Shown: piece after piece, positions 23,753 through 31,722 of the stretch
Layout of the letters: every line of letters starts with the position of its first letter
Numbering within the stretch: position 1 is the stretch's first letter
Assembly: GCA_029557535.1 (NCBI GenBank)
Contig: JAKQII010000203.1
Span: 1-33,688 of the forward strand
Reading direction: 5' to 3'
Source of the DNA: Acidobacteriota bacterium
Lineage (GTDB): Bacteria; Acidobacteriota; Blastocatellia; Pyrinomonadales; Pyrinomonadaceae
DNA: 33,688 nucleotides
Position numbers and translations under genes: made by a program
Notes under the pieces: model-generated
Told to the model about the DNA's origin: nothing
Databases searched by the model: none
What the model saw: the letters and a program-made list of their open reading frames with translations, nothing else

Positions 23753-23809
23753 ACGAATGAGCGGGGGAAGGGGCGAAACGCTCCCGTTCCCTCATTCGCC
23801 CGTTCGCTT
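23753..23809. repeat. Imperfect inverted repeat after the cyclophilin lipoprotein gene, possible terminator
   Basis: ACGAATGAGCGGGGGAA... (from 23753) is mirrored by ...CCCTCATTCGCCCGTTCGC (to 23807), giving an imperfect GC-rich hairpin followed by TTTT. It may be a terminator or a more decayed member of the inverted-unit family, with units near GGGCGAA. It lies between the gene stop and the tRNA. Confidence 0.5.
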
Positions 23810-23844
23810 TTGAATGAGTCTTTGCTAGAATAACCACTTCGCAT

Positions 23845-23917
23845 GCTCGCGTAGCTCAGTGGATAGAGCGTTCGCCTCCGGAGCGAAAGGTCGCAAGTTC
23901 GATCCTTGCCGCGAGTA
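23845..23917 (+). tRNA. tRNA-Arg (anticodon CCG)
   Basis: A 73-base cloverleaf. The acceptor stem GCTCGCG pairs with CGCGAGT (one G-T at the end), with discriminator A at 23917. The D arm is GCTC...GAGC with AGTGGAT in the loop. The anticodon stem TTCGC/GCGAA encloses CTCCGGA, giving anticodon CCG for arginine codon CGG. The T arm is GCAAG TTCGATC CTTGC. No CCA is encoded. It lies on the + strand between a hairpin and an inverted repeat element. Confidence 0.95.
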
Positions 23918-23928
23918 ATTTCTTATTC

Positions 23929-24041
23929 CCGCCAAAAACGCGAAATACGCGAAAACGTTTCAAACAATTACATTGCGACAATCGCCGTGGACTTGCGAAA
24001 TGGATGTTTAGCTATTTCCTCGTTTCGCGTTTTCGCGGCGG
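23929..24041. repeat. Inverted element (CGCGAAAA type) between the tRNA and the RNA methyltransferase gene
   Basis: The left arm (23929-23957) is CCGCC followed by ACGCGAAAT/ACGCGAAAA units. The right arm (24021-24041) is the reverse complement type, TTTCGCG units ending GGCGG. The outer ends CCGCC/GGCGG match exactly. The units here are 8-9 bases rather than 7. It fills most of the spacer between the tRNA and the next start codon. Confidence 0.75.
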
Positions 24042-24056
24042 CAATCACCAACTGCG

Positions 24057-24812
24057 ATGATCGAGATCACGAGCCGAGACAATCCTAAGCTCAAGCAAAT
24101 CAGGAAGATTCGTGATGGCCATGATTCGGGATTCATTTTCGTCGAAGGCCTCAGACTCTCCCGCGAGGCGCTGCGGTCGCCCGTCACAATTGCGGTAGCG
24201 GTATTCGCAAGAAGTTTCGGGGAGAATTCGGAATTTGAATCGATCGCTGAAACGATCATTGTCCCAGACAAGATCTTCGGTTCGATCGCCGACACAAAAA
24301 ACCCGCAAGGCGTGATCCTCATCGCCGAACGCCCGGCGACCGACCGCAAAGCATTCGAGGAACGATTCGACGGTGGTACGTCGGTGTTGCTTCATCGCGT
24401 CAACAATCCGTCAAACCTCGGGGCAATACTTCGGACTTGCGAAGCCGCCGGGATCAATAACGTGATCGTCACCCGGGACTCGGCCGACGTATTTTCGCCG
24501 AAGGCTCTGCGGGCATCGATGGGGTCGGCGTTCAGGTTGAACATCGGCGAGCGGGCCGATTTCGGACTGACGGTCCGATGGGCGCGAAAGATCGGCCTGA
24601 GGACAACCGCCGCCGACATTTCAGGCGCGGTTGATTATCGGCAACTTGAGACCGGCAAGAGACTTATCGTGTTCGGATCCGAAGCGAACGGACTGACCGA
24701 AGAAGAATTGGCGGAAATGGACGATGTCGTCGTCATTCCGATGCGAAACGGCGTCGAGAGCCTCAACCTCGCCGTCTCGGCGGGAATCATATTGTTTGCA
24801 TTAAATGCTTGA
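24057..24812 (+). CDS. TrmH/SpoU-family RNA 2'-O-methyltransferase
   Basis: A 251-residue SPOUT methyltransferase. All three SpoU motifs are present: NNPSNLGAILRTCEAAG (motif 1, with the catalytic Asn and Arg), VFGSEANGL (motif 2) and VVIPMRNGVESLNLAVSAGIILF (motif 3). The N-terminal domain (ITSRDNPKLKQIRKIRDGHDSGFIFVEGLRLSREAL) is the L30e-like substrate-binding region seen in RlmB/TsnR-type rRNA methyltransferases. The trefoil knot lies at the C-terminus. The target nucleotide cannot be read from the sequence. The gene follows a tRNA-Arg gene and an inverted repeat, and is convergent with the PP2C gene. Confidence 0.92.
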   Translation: MIEITSRDNPKLKQIRKIRDGHDSGFIFVEGLRLSREALRSPVTIAVAVFARSFGENSEFESIAETIIVPDKIFGSIADTKNPQGVILIAERPATDRKAFEERFDGGTSVLLHRVNNPSNLGAILRTCEAAGINNVIVTRDSADVFSPKALRASMGSAFRLNIGERADFGLTVRWARKIGLRTTAADISGAVDYRQLETGKRLIVFGSEANGLTEEELAEMDDVVVIPMRNGVESLNLAVSAGIILFALNA

Positions 24813-24949
24813 TCAAAGGTTGGGTTTGACGTGGCCACGGCCCCCGGACCGAGGATTTGCGGAATATTGATCGCAGCTTTCAGCCAAATTCGGCTAAAGC
24901 CCGACATATTGATGAATCGACCCCACGACCTGATGGACGAGGCAACATC

Positions 24950-25106
24950 AAATCCGAAATCCGTTCATCGGATATCCGCAATCCCAAATCCGCAATCCCA
25001 AATCCGAAATCCGAAATCCGAAATCCCAAATCCGCAATCCCAAATTGGCGTGGCGGAACTCCAAACATCCCAAAATCCCCAATCCCAAATCCGAGTTCCC
25101 AAATGC
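24950..25106. repeat. Heptad array (AATCCCA/AATCCGA type) downstream of the PP2C gene
   Basis: About a dozen nearly contiguous heptads of AATCCGA, AATCCCA and AATCCGC type occupy 24950-25048. A second block follows at about 25064-25106, ending TTCCCAAATGCC one base before the TAA stop of the PP2C gene (25108-25110). All clear units run in one orientation. Only a short TCATCGGATATCC at 24965-24977 hints at an opposite arm. The remainder of the 295-base spacer (24813-24949) shows nothing recognisable. Confidence 0.85.
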
Positions 25107-25107
25107 C

Positions 25108-26703
25108 TTACGGTTCCCGCGATGTATTCGCGGTGTTCGAATTTGAATCGTTCGCCGGATTCTCGCTGAGTTTCAGTTCTTTTTCCAGAGCGGCCTGAGC
25201 TTCCTTGCTCTGCGCGAGCACCAAACCGTAGTTGATGTCCATCGCGAGCGCGGCCTTGTTCTCGGCATTCGTGACGTCCTTCAGTCGATTGCGCGCTTCG
25301 ATAAGCGCCTTTTTCGACTCGTCATAATTTTTCTGCGTCAGAAAAGCCCGGCCCAACACGTAAAAATCCGACGCGTCTTTCGGCGGGGCGGCCTCGTATT
25401 GCTTGATCACCTCGGCCGACTTCGTGACCGCGTCGTGCCGCAAGGAATCCACGGAGCTTTGCGGGATGTTGTTCGTTTTCGGGGTCAGCGCGGGAACTTC
25501 GGGAACCGGAGCGAAATAGTTCTGATAGGCGTAAAACGCGCCTGCGCCGATCGCGATCCCGATCGCCAGCATCAAGATCGACATCAAGACCGACGATCCG
25601 CCGCCGCTCCTGACCACCTCCTCGGACTCGTACATTGAGAACGGAACGCCGGCATCCGCGGGCGCATCGGCTTCGGCCACGGTGCCGTTCGCCGGAATCG
25701 AGATCACTTCAGGTTCGGAATCCTCGACCGCCTCCGGGACCTCAAATTGCTCGTACGCGAAGACCCGGCCGGGTTCTTCGGGCCCGTCGTCAATCAGATA
25801 CTGTTCGTCAGAATCTCCGACCGACACGGTTTCATCCGTGGCCGGTTCAGCGGTATCGAATTCAGGCGACTCATTCTCCGGTCTGGCCGCCGCGACCGTG
25901 ATCTCTTCGTAATCTTCAACCGCGGACGGTTGGGCCTGGTCCGTTTCGGCCTCAGCCGACGCTTCCTCGGCGCGAACGATGACCGCCGTCAGATTGTCTT
26001 CGGCGCCGCGATCGAAACAGATCGCCTTGATCCGGTCACAGATCATCCGGGGATTCGGACTGGACAGCAAAAGTTCTCTGATCTCGAAGTCGGTGATGTG
26101 ACGGGTGACGCCATCCGAGCAGATCAGAAATACGGTTTCGGGCTCGAACATGATGGTCTTGAGGTCAACCTCCACCGTTGGCTCCGCACCCAGCGCGCGC
26201 GAAATGACGTTCCGGCTCGGATGGTTCGCCGCTTGGGCAGCCGTCATCCGCCCGGCACGGACCTCCTCTTCGACCACCGAATGATCCTGCGTTTCACGGA
26301 AAAGGCTGCCGCGGCTGTCGAGCCTGTAAAGCCGCGAATCGCCGACGTGGCCGATCGTCGCGACGCCGTCCTTGAGATAGAGCGCGACGACCGTCGTCGC
26401 CATCATCGAAAGCTGCTCAAGATCGCCGGACATCTGGAAGATCGCTTCATTGGCGCGCTCGATCGCCATCTTCATCACGTCTTCCGCATCCGAGCCCGGC
26501 TGTAGATTGACGAAAGCCTCGCCGAGCAGTTCCATCGCCATTTGCGACGCGACCTCGCCCGCTTGGGCCCCGCCGACGCCGTCGGCAACAGCAAACAAAC
26601 CAAAGTCCGGAATCTCAAGATAAGAATCCTCGTTCTGCGGACGTTTTTCACTCAGTCCGCGGTCTGTGACGGACGCCGAATTGATGTGATAGTTTGAATC
26701 CAT
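25108..26703 (-). CDS. PP2C-type Ser/Thr phosphatase with membrane anchor (PstP-like)
   Basis: A 531-residue phosphatase. The PP2C domain (residues about 8-245) has the metal-binding motifs NEDSYLE (Asp26), VADGVGG (Asp41, Gly42), GHVGDSRLYRL, CSDGVTRH (Asp197) and EDNLTAV (Asp236). An acidic low-complexity linker (about 250-365) leads to one membrane helix (371-392) and a C-terminal part of about 130 residues that looks helical, TPR-like (FYVLGRAFLTQKNYDESKKALIEAR). This order (PP2C, linker, membrane helix, outer part) matches mycobacterial PstP. A GGAG site lies seven bases before the ATG. It is the last gene of the operon, 27 bases after ftsW/rodA. It should reverse Hanks-kinase phosphorylation. 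Confidence 0.93.
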   Translation of the reverse strand: MDSNYHINSASVTDRGLSEKRPQNEDSYLEIPDFGLFAVADGVGGAQAGEVASQMAMELLGEAFVNLQPGSDAEDVMKMAIERANEAIFQMSGDLEQLSMMATTVVALYLKDGVATIGHVGDSRLYRLDSRGSLFRETQDHSVVEEEVRAGRMTAAQAANHPSRNVISRALGAEPTVEVDLKTIMFEPETVFLICSDGVTRHITDFEIRELLLSSPNPRMICDRIKAICFDRGAEDNLTAVIVRAEEASAEAETDQAQPSAVEDYEEITVAAARPENESPEFDTAEPATDETVSVGDSDEQYLIDDGPEEPGRVFAYEQFEVPEAVEDSEPEVISIPANGTVAEADAPADAGVPFSMYESEEVVRSGGGSSVLMSILMLAIGIAIGAGAFYAYQNYFAPVPEVPALTPKTNNIPQSSVDSLRHDAVTKSAEVIKQYEAAPPKDASDFYVLGRAFLTQKNYDESKKALIEARNRLKDVTNAENKAALAMDINYGLVLAQSKEAQAALEKELKLSENPANDSNSNTANTSREP

Positions 26704-26730
26704 GTTGTTTCTCCAGGACGAAAAAATCGT

Positions 26731-28488
26731 CTACGCGCCGACGGGCTGCACTCCGGCGTTCCGGTCGACGGCGTTGCGGTGCGAAAAGGCGAGCAGCATT
26801 CCGAGCATCGCAAAACTCGTGATGAGGCTGAATCCGCCGTAACTGACAAAAGGAAGGGTGATTCCGGTCATCGGCAGCGCGCGCGTGATTCCGCCCATGT
26901 TGACCAGCGCCTGAAATCCGATGAACGCCGTCAGACCGACTGCGCAGAGTTTGCTGAACATATCGCGCGAATCGAGTGCCGTTCTCACGCCGGCGCTGAC
27001 AAGTACAATCAGCGCAAAGATTACCAATAAACCGCCGAAAAGTCCAAGTTCTTCCGAAAGCGCCGCGTACACGTAATCCGAGTCGGAAACAGGTATCAGT
27101 TCGACATACCCGAGACCGAGCCCGCGACCGGTCGTCCCGCCGGAAGCAAGCCCGAACGTTGCTTGGGCGGGTTGAAAGGCGAGCGCGTCGAACCACGCGT
27201 CGACGTTGATCGATTTCAGCATGTTTTCGTCTTCGGCAAGAACCTTCGGCAGATCCGGATTCTTCTTGACGAGGTCCTCATAGTAATCGTCGTAATCCTC
27301 TTTCCACCACGAAGTGTCGGGCGACGGCGGATTGAAACCGTCGAGCCAAAGATGGAATCGCTGCTGAATGCGATTCGGCAGGATGGTCTTGACCGGAGCC
27401 GCCAGCGTCGGAAGAAACGGAATCTTCTCCTGGGTCTTCTCGGGCAACGCGCCGACCACGAGGATGCTGACCATCAGAACCACGCTCCCGACAAGCACGA
27501 ACCGCTGCGAAAATCGTCGGACCGCGACCAGGAAAAGCGTCGCGTAAACGCCGCTGAAGACCATCATTTGGCCGAAATCCTTGAGCACGAAGAACGGAAC
27601 GAACGGCATCATCGCCATCACGACCAGCGGCACGACGTCCTTCGCCCGCGGAAGCCCCCAGTAGGTCCGGGCAAGATTCTTGTAAAGGACGGCGAGGACC
27701 GCCGCGAAACCTATCAGGAACGGGATCTTCGACGGTTCCCACGGCGTCATATTCCCGATCGATTTTCCCGCCCGCGAAGTGACCGCCGCAAGCAGCAGCG
27801 GACCGAGCGTCAACAGAACGATCAGAAATCCGTTGTTTTGGAGGAATCCGAGAAACGTCTCGTTGCGGAAAAGGACGATCGCGCCAAGACAGCAGAAGAT
27901 CGCGAACAACGGGATCAGCGTCTTCCCGGAAGTGAGCGTCGCCATCAGCGAGTCGCCGGCTGGACGCGGCGTCTCCTTCGAAAGATCGACCGGACCGGGT
28001 TCGGTCGGTGCTAAGCCCATCATCTGCTTCTTTTCGGGACTATAGTTTTCCTGAATGTAATGAAGCTGCGCGGTCTTGATCTTCGCCTTCCGTTCCTCGA
28101 CCATCGCCCGCAGTTTCGCCCGTGTCATCTCACGCGACTTTTCCTTTTCGGAGAGATCGGAATTCTGGATCCGGTCGCGTTCCGCACGCGGTATGTCGAC
28201 CGCGTATTCGCCGTCGTTGAACAGCCTGTACTGGACAGTCAGACCGATCGAGAAAAGGAGGACGGAAGTCGTATATAGCGTCCAGTTTCCCTTGAATTTG
28301 AAAACCACCGAAACAAAGATCGGCAGGAACGCCAGAAATAGCACGAGGCCGAGGTTCCGGTAGGCGGAGTAGGACGAGGTCTCGTATCCGCGCAACAGCG
28401 CGCCGTAGTGGATCGAGTAATGCGAGATCGCCGTCAAAACGAAGATCAGGAGCAGGATCAGTACGTGCGTCGAAGCGCGGCTCTTCAT
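26731..28488 (-). CDS. FtsW/RodA-type SEDS glycosyltransferase, enlarged loops
   Basis: A 585-residue SEDS protein, which polymerises lipid II glycan chains together with a class B PBP. The signature C-terminal part is clear: DSDYVYAALSEELGLFGG and ALPMTGITLPFVSYGG, plus the upstream FGLASGGTTGRGLGLG. It is longer than the usual 380-420 residues. A charged insertion of roughly 90 residues (after the third membrane helix, around residues 92-185) and an expanded, acidic and Trp/Tyr-rich loop before the FGLASGG motif account for this. Start and stop overlap: its ATG overlaps the PBP stop by four bases (ATGA), so translation is coupled. RodA or FtsW identity cannot be decided from this sequence, but pairing with a PbpA-like PBP favours a RodA-like role. 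Confidence 0.92.
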   Translation of the reverse strand: MKSRASTHVLILLLIFVLTAISHYSIHYGALLRGYETSSYSAYRNLGLVLFLAFLPIFVSVVFKFKGNWTLYTTSVLLFSIGLTVQYRLFNDGEYAVDIPRAERDRIQNSDLSEKEKSREMTRAKLRAMVEERKAKIKTAQLHYIQENYSPEKKQMMGLAPTEPGPVDLSKETPRPAGDSLMATLTSGKTLIPLFAIFCCLGAIVLFRNETFLGFLQNNGFLIVLLTLGPLLLAAVTSRAGKSIGNMTPWEPSKIPFLIGFAAVLAVLYKNLARTYWGLPRAKDVVPLVVMAMMPFVPFFVLKDFGQMMVFSGVYATLFLVAVRRFSQRFVLVGSVVLMVSILVVGALPEKTQEKIPFLPTLAAPVKTILPNRIQQRFHLWLDGFNPPSPDTSWWKEDYDDYYEDLVKKNPDLPKVLAEDENMLKSINVDAWFDALAFQPAQATFGLASGGTTGRGLGLGYVELIPVSDSDYVYAALSEELGLFGGLLVIFALIVLVSAGVRTALDSRDMFSKLCAVGLTAFIGFQALVNMGGITRALPMTGITLPFVSYGGFSLITSFAMLGMLLAFSHRNAVDRNAGVQPVGA

Positions 28489-30377
28489 TTGCCCCCCTTT
28501 TTCTTCTGCTTGGTCGTCGTCTGCGTCTTCGGCTTGTACTTGTCGCCAAGCAGTCCGAGTTCGCGGGCTTTAAGGATCATGTCCGCCGCGATCGGAGCGG
28601 CTGTCGTCCCGCCATACGCGCCGCCGCCGATGTCTTCGACAACGACCGCGATCGCGATCTGCGGATTCTCAAGCGGCGCGATCGCCAGAAACCATCCGTC
28701 CCAACGCGTATAGGTGTCCGGAACATCGACCTCGACGATCTGTCCGTCGGCGTTCTTGCGGCGGACCTTGTGGGTCTTCTTTGTGCCGTCCTTGTTGTAG
28801 ACGATCACGCCGTCCTTGTCGGCCGTGCCGGTTTTGCCGCCCGTGACGATGCCGGTTCCCGCAAGCTTGGCGCGGACCACGCCGCCCGTGCCGCCGGCCT
28901 CTTCGGTAACCGTCGACATGATCTCGCGGATCTGCGCCGCCTGATTCGGCGTCAGGACCTGCGCGTACATTTGCGGTTGAATGTCGGCCTCGATCTTCGG
29001 CTTCATCAGTTTGCCCTGCAGATTGCCCGCCGCCGAAGCGATCAGCGCCATCTGGAGCGGAGTCATCTGACCGGCAAGGCCTTGACCCATGCCCTCGACG
29101 CCAAAGTCGTAAAGCGTCAGTTTGTCGCCGGTCACGATCGTTGCCTTGGCCGGCGCCAGCGAGTTCGCGATCCGCTTGTTGCTCGCGTTCCAAATATCCG
29201 GGTCGAAGCCCTGGACCAGCGCGTCCTTGGGCGTTTCGACCGGTTCGATCCCGACGAGCCTCGCGGTCGACGCCATCTGGTCACGACCGAGATAATTCGC
29301 CATTTGAGCGAAATACTGGTTGCTCGATATCTTGAATGCTTCCCGAATCTCGATCGGGCCGCACGCGTGGCAACTGCCGCCGGCATCACAGATCGGTTTC
29401 GATCCGCGGAACGGCGTGTAGCAGTCCGGCGCGGGATTGCCCTCGAGGATCGTCCCTTCCTTGCCGGCCCGGAATGCGGAGATCATCGTGAACGTCTTGA
29501 ACGTCGAACCCGGAATGTAAAACTCGCGCGTCGCGCGGTTCAGCAATGGTTGATCGCGCTTGTCGGATTCAAGTTTCAGGAAACCGTCGAGCGACTCGGC
29601 CTCGGACAAACTGTAAGACGGGTTCGAGTAGATCGCGAGTACGTCACCGGACTGGGGATTGAGCACGACGACCGCGCCACGTTTGCCTTCAAGTCTCTTT
29701 GCCGCATAGGTTTGAAGCTCGCGATCGATGGTGATCCGAACGTCGCGGTTTTCAGGTTCGGCCTTCTTGTACTTCGTCAGGATCTCCCAGCTTTCGGGTA
29801 ACGGATCAGCGTCGCGTTTGAAAATCGTGCGTTCAAGTCCGGGCGTTCCGCGTTCGGTACCAAGAAGATGCGCCATTTCGCGTTCGAGCGGATAACTGCG
29901 GTCGATCGACTTGTCGCTCCCGATCTTGTAATACGCGAGTGCGTTGTCGAGTTTTCCGGTCCGGTCGAGCATCCATCCGCGCAGGGTCGAAGCGTTCGTC
30001 CGCCGCGTCCGCAGATCCTTGTAACTCAGCGCCTGAAACTGCTCGTTGTAGTCGTCCGCATAGTAGGTCCAGTAAACATGGAAGCCGTAAACCGTGAAAG
30101 CGAGAATGATGAACACGAGTTGCCAAACCCGAAGGCTGCGGTTCGTCAGCGTCGAGGTCAGCCGTTTTCTGACGTCCTTGTCCAGATTCAGTTCAAAAGG
30201 AAGCTTCGGAATATTGAAATTCCCCCAGAACGACATGATCAGGAACACGACCAAAACCGCGATCCCGATCAAATAAACGATGCTCAGACCAGCCGGCGTG
30301 CGCTCGAGAACCTGACCGCCGAAAAGGTTCTCCGGCTTCAGTTTCTCGAGCTGAAAAAGGAACAGAAGAAAACTCAT
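28485..30377 (-). CDS. Class B penicillin-binding protein (PbpA-like transpeptidase)
   Basis: A 630-residue peptidoglycan transpeptidase. Active-site motifs are STFK (Ser291/Lys294), SSN (351-353) and KTGT (515-518). The region LDRTGKLDNALAYY...RSYPLEREMAHLLGTERGTPGLE matches the PbpA/FtsI N-terminal part. Two hydrophobic segments precede it (about residues 31-51 and 84-106), whereas class B PBPs normally have one membrane anchor. Four cysteines (319, 330, 336, 339) cluster before the SSN motif and could form disulfides. It overlaps fhaA and ftsW/rodA by four bases at each end, a tightly coupled cell-wall operon. A lysine-rich C-terminal tail ends at the stop. Confidence 0.93.
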   Translation of the reverse strand: MSFLLFLFQLEKLKPENLFGGQVLERTPAGLSIVYLIGIAVLVVFLIMSFWGNFNIPKLPFELNLDKDVRKRLTSTLTNRSLRVWQLVFIILAFTVYGFHVYWTYYADDYNEQFQALSYKDLRTRRTNASTLRGWMLDRTGKLDNALAYYKIGSDKSIDRSYPLEREMAHLLGTERGTPGLERTIFKRDADPLPESWEILTKYKKAEPENRDVRITIDRELQTYAAKRLEGKRGAVVVLNPQSGDVLAIYSNPSYSLSEAESLDGFLKLESDKRDQPLLNRATREFYIPGSTFKTFTMISAFRAGKEGTILEGNPAPDCYTPFRGSKPICDAGGSCHACGPIEIREAFKISSNQYFAQMANYLGRDQMASTARLVGIEPVETPKDALVQGFDPDIWNASNKRIANSLAPAKATIVTGDKLTLYDFGVEGMGQGLAGQMTPLQMALIASAAGNLQGKLMKPKIEADIQPQMYAQVLTPNQAAQIREIMSTVTEEAGGTGGVVRAKLAGTGIVTGGKTGTADKDGVIVYNKDGTKKTHKVRRKNADGQIVEVDVPDTYTRWDGWFLAIAPLENPQIAIAVVVEDIGGGAYGGTTAAPIAADMILKARELGLLGDKYKPKTQTTTKQKKKGGK

Positions 30378-31471
30378 TTTTCGTCAAAATCGAACACTAT
30401 CCGATCCGCCGTCGGGTCGGCGGATTCCTCGTCTCGGGTCGTTCGAGAAGCACCGAGCGGATCGGGTCCGGGATCGGCACCGATCGACGACTCGTCTGGC
30501 CGCGGCGCCGTTTCGCCGATTCCGTCCGACACGGCCGGCCGCGGAACCGGGTCTTCGCCGATCGGCTTCACAATTATCTCTTCGGCCCGGAAACTCAACA
30601 CTTCGGTAGCCGCGGCCTGCGGAATTTCAGGCACGGGCTCCGGTTCGGGCTCGTCCGTCGACTCGAACCGAACCTCGATCGTTCCAAACCTGATCACGCC
30701 GTCCGCGCCGATCTCAACCGCCTTTCCGTAAGCAATACGGTTGCCCGCAACGAATGTTCCGTTCGTCGAGCCGGTGTCTGCGACCGCGAGATTGCCCGCG
30801 GCGTTTACCACCAGCGAGGCGTGCATCTTTGAAACGCTGGCATCGTCAATGACCAGGTCGTTTTCGGGTCCGCGCCCGACGCTCAGACGGCGGTGTCCCG
30901 CGATCTCGAGTTCGATCGCACGGCTTTTCCCTTTGACCGTGAACGCCGCCGTAAAATGCCGCGGTCTCGGCTCAGCCGGTGCTTCCGCGTCGACCTCGGG
31001 AACGTAATCCCCAACCTGAACCTGAGGAACGGTAACGTTGAGGGCGACCTCGCGTTCTTCCTCGTCGAACTTGTCAAAACTGACAAGAAGTTTCACGCCA
31101 TCGGTGAAATAGTCCGGCTTGACCTGGAGCCGGATCGGAGCGTAGGTGTGATAGCGACGGTCATTGATGTGATCGATAATGGCGATCTTCAGCTCATTCT
31201 CAAGGCGCTGCAGCGCATCGTCCGAATCGGTCGAGAACTTGTCCCACTGCATTTTCAATTTGATGTTGTGCGGGACGAACTTGCCGTCGCGAACCTCGTG
31301 GTCGAGCAGTTTCTTGAGTTTTTCGATGAGTTCGGAAGTGGCGAGGCTGCTCGAGGGACGATAGCCGCGACCGGTGAGGCGGTCAAACGCGTCCCCGACC
31401 TTGGTCAGGACGCCCCGCATCAGCCAGTCGGTGGAAAACTTCTTATCGGTGTTGGAATCTCGATCGGCCAT
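30374..31471 (-). CDS. FhaA-like protein (DUF3662 N-terminal plus FHA domain)
   Basis: A 365-residue protein, taking the ATG at 31469-31471 (MADRDSNTDKKF) as the start. Residues about 15-125 resemble the FhaA N-terminal DUF3662 domain, with VPHNIKLKMQWDKF, ELKIAIIDHINDRRYHTYAPI and QVKPDYFTDG. Residues about 190-272 are an FHA domain with GRG (199-201), SKMH (214-217) and STNGT (235-239). A Pro/Glu/Asp-rich tail follows and is probably disordered. In mycobacteria FhaA binds phosphorylated partners and modulates peptidoglycan synthesis. Here it is the first gene of the operon with PBP, SEDS and PP2C genes. A GTG start further upstream (31552) is less likely. Confidence 0.87.
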   Translation of the reverse strand: MADRDSNTDKKFSTDWLMRGVLTKVGDAFDRLTGRGYRPSSSLATSELIEKLKKLLDHEVRDGKFVPHNIKLKMQWDKFSTDSDDALQRLENELKIAIIDHINDRRYHTYAPIRLQVKPDYFTDGVKLLVSFDKFDEEEREVALNVTVPQVQVGDYVPEVDAEAPAEPRPRHFTAAFTVKGKSRAIELEIAGHRRLSVGRGPENDLVIDDASVSKMHASLVVNAAGNLAVADTGSTNGTFVAGNRIAYGKAVEIGADGVIRFGTIEVRFESTDEPEPEPVPEIPQAAATEVLSFRAEEIIVKPIGEDPVPRPAVSDGIGETAPRPDESSIGADPGPDPLGASRTTRDEESADPTADRIVFDFDEK

Positions 31472-31722
31472 TCTTTGGATCGCAGCAGCCGCGTACACGC
31501 TTGCCGTAATTCTATCCGAAATGCCTTTGAACTCGAAGTTTACGAAGCACACGACCGATTCTTTTTTGATAGTGACAAACTTTTTCTGGAAATGTACAAC
31601 ATTGTTGATTTATATGAAGTATGTCAGTGTGACGACTTTTCGTTCACTGGATCGTTCAAATTGACCGCCTCGCAAACGAATCGCCTCAAGTGTTTTTTGT
31701 TGAAAGTGTATCGGAGATGCCT
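31472..31722. promoter_or_regulatory. AT-rich divergent spacer holding promoters for the fhaA and pilin operons
   Basis: This 251-base spacer is visibly richer in A and T than its flanks, especially 31550-31700 (for example CTTTTTCTGGAAATGTAC, TTGTTGATTTATATGAAG). Both flanking operons start here on opposite strands, so both promoters should lie in it. I cannot place -35/-10 elements reliably. No heptad repeats occur in it. Confidence 0.5.

Noticed and set aside
24950-25106. Small proteins predicted across the AATCCCA array
   Set aside because: Their sequence (for example PNPKSEIRNPKSAI) is just the translated heptad.
28770-29801. Long + strand frame of 343 codons opposite the PBP gene
   Set aside because: It is Arg/Leu/Asp-rich without motifs; the minus strand has the STFK, SSN and KTGT motifs of a genuine PBP.
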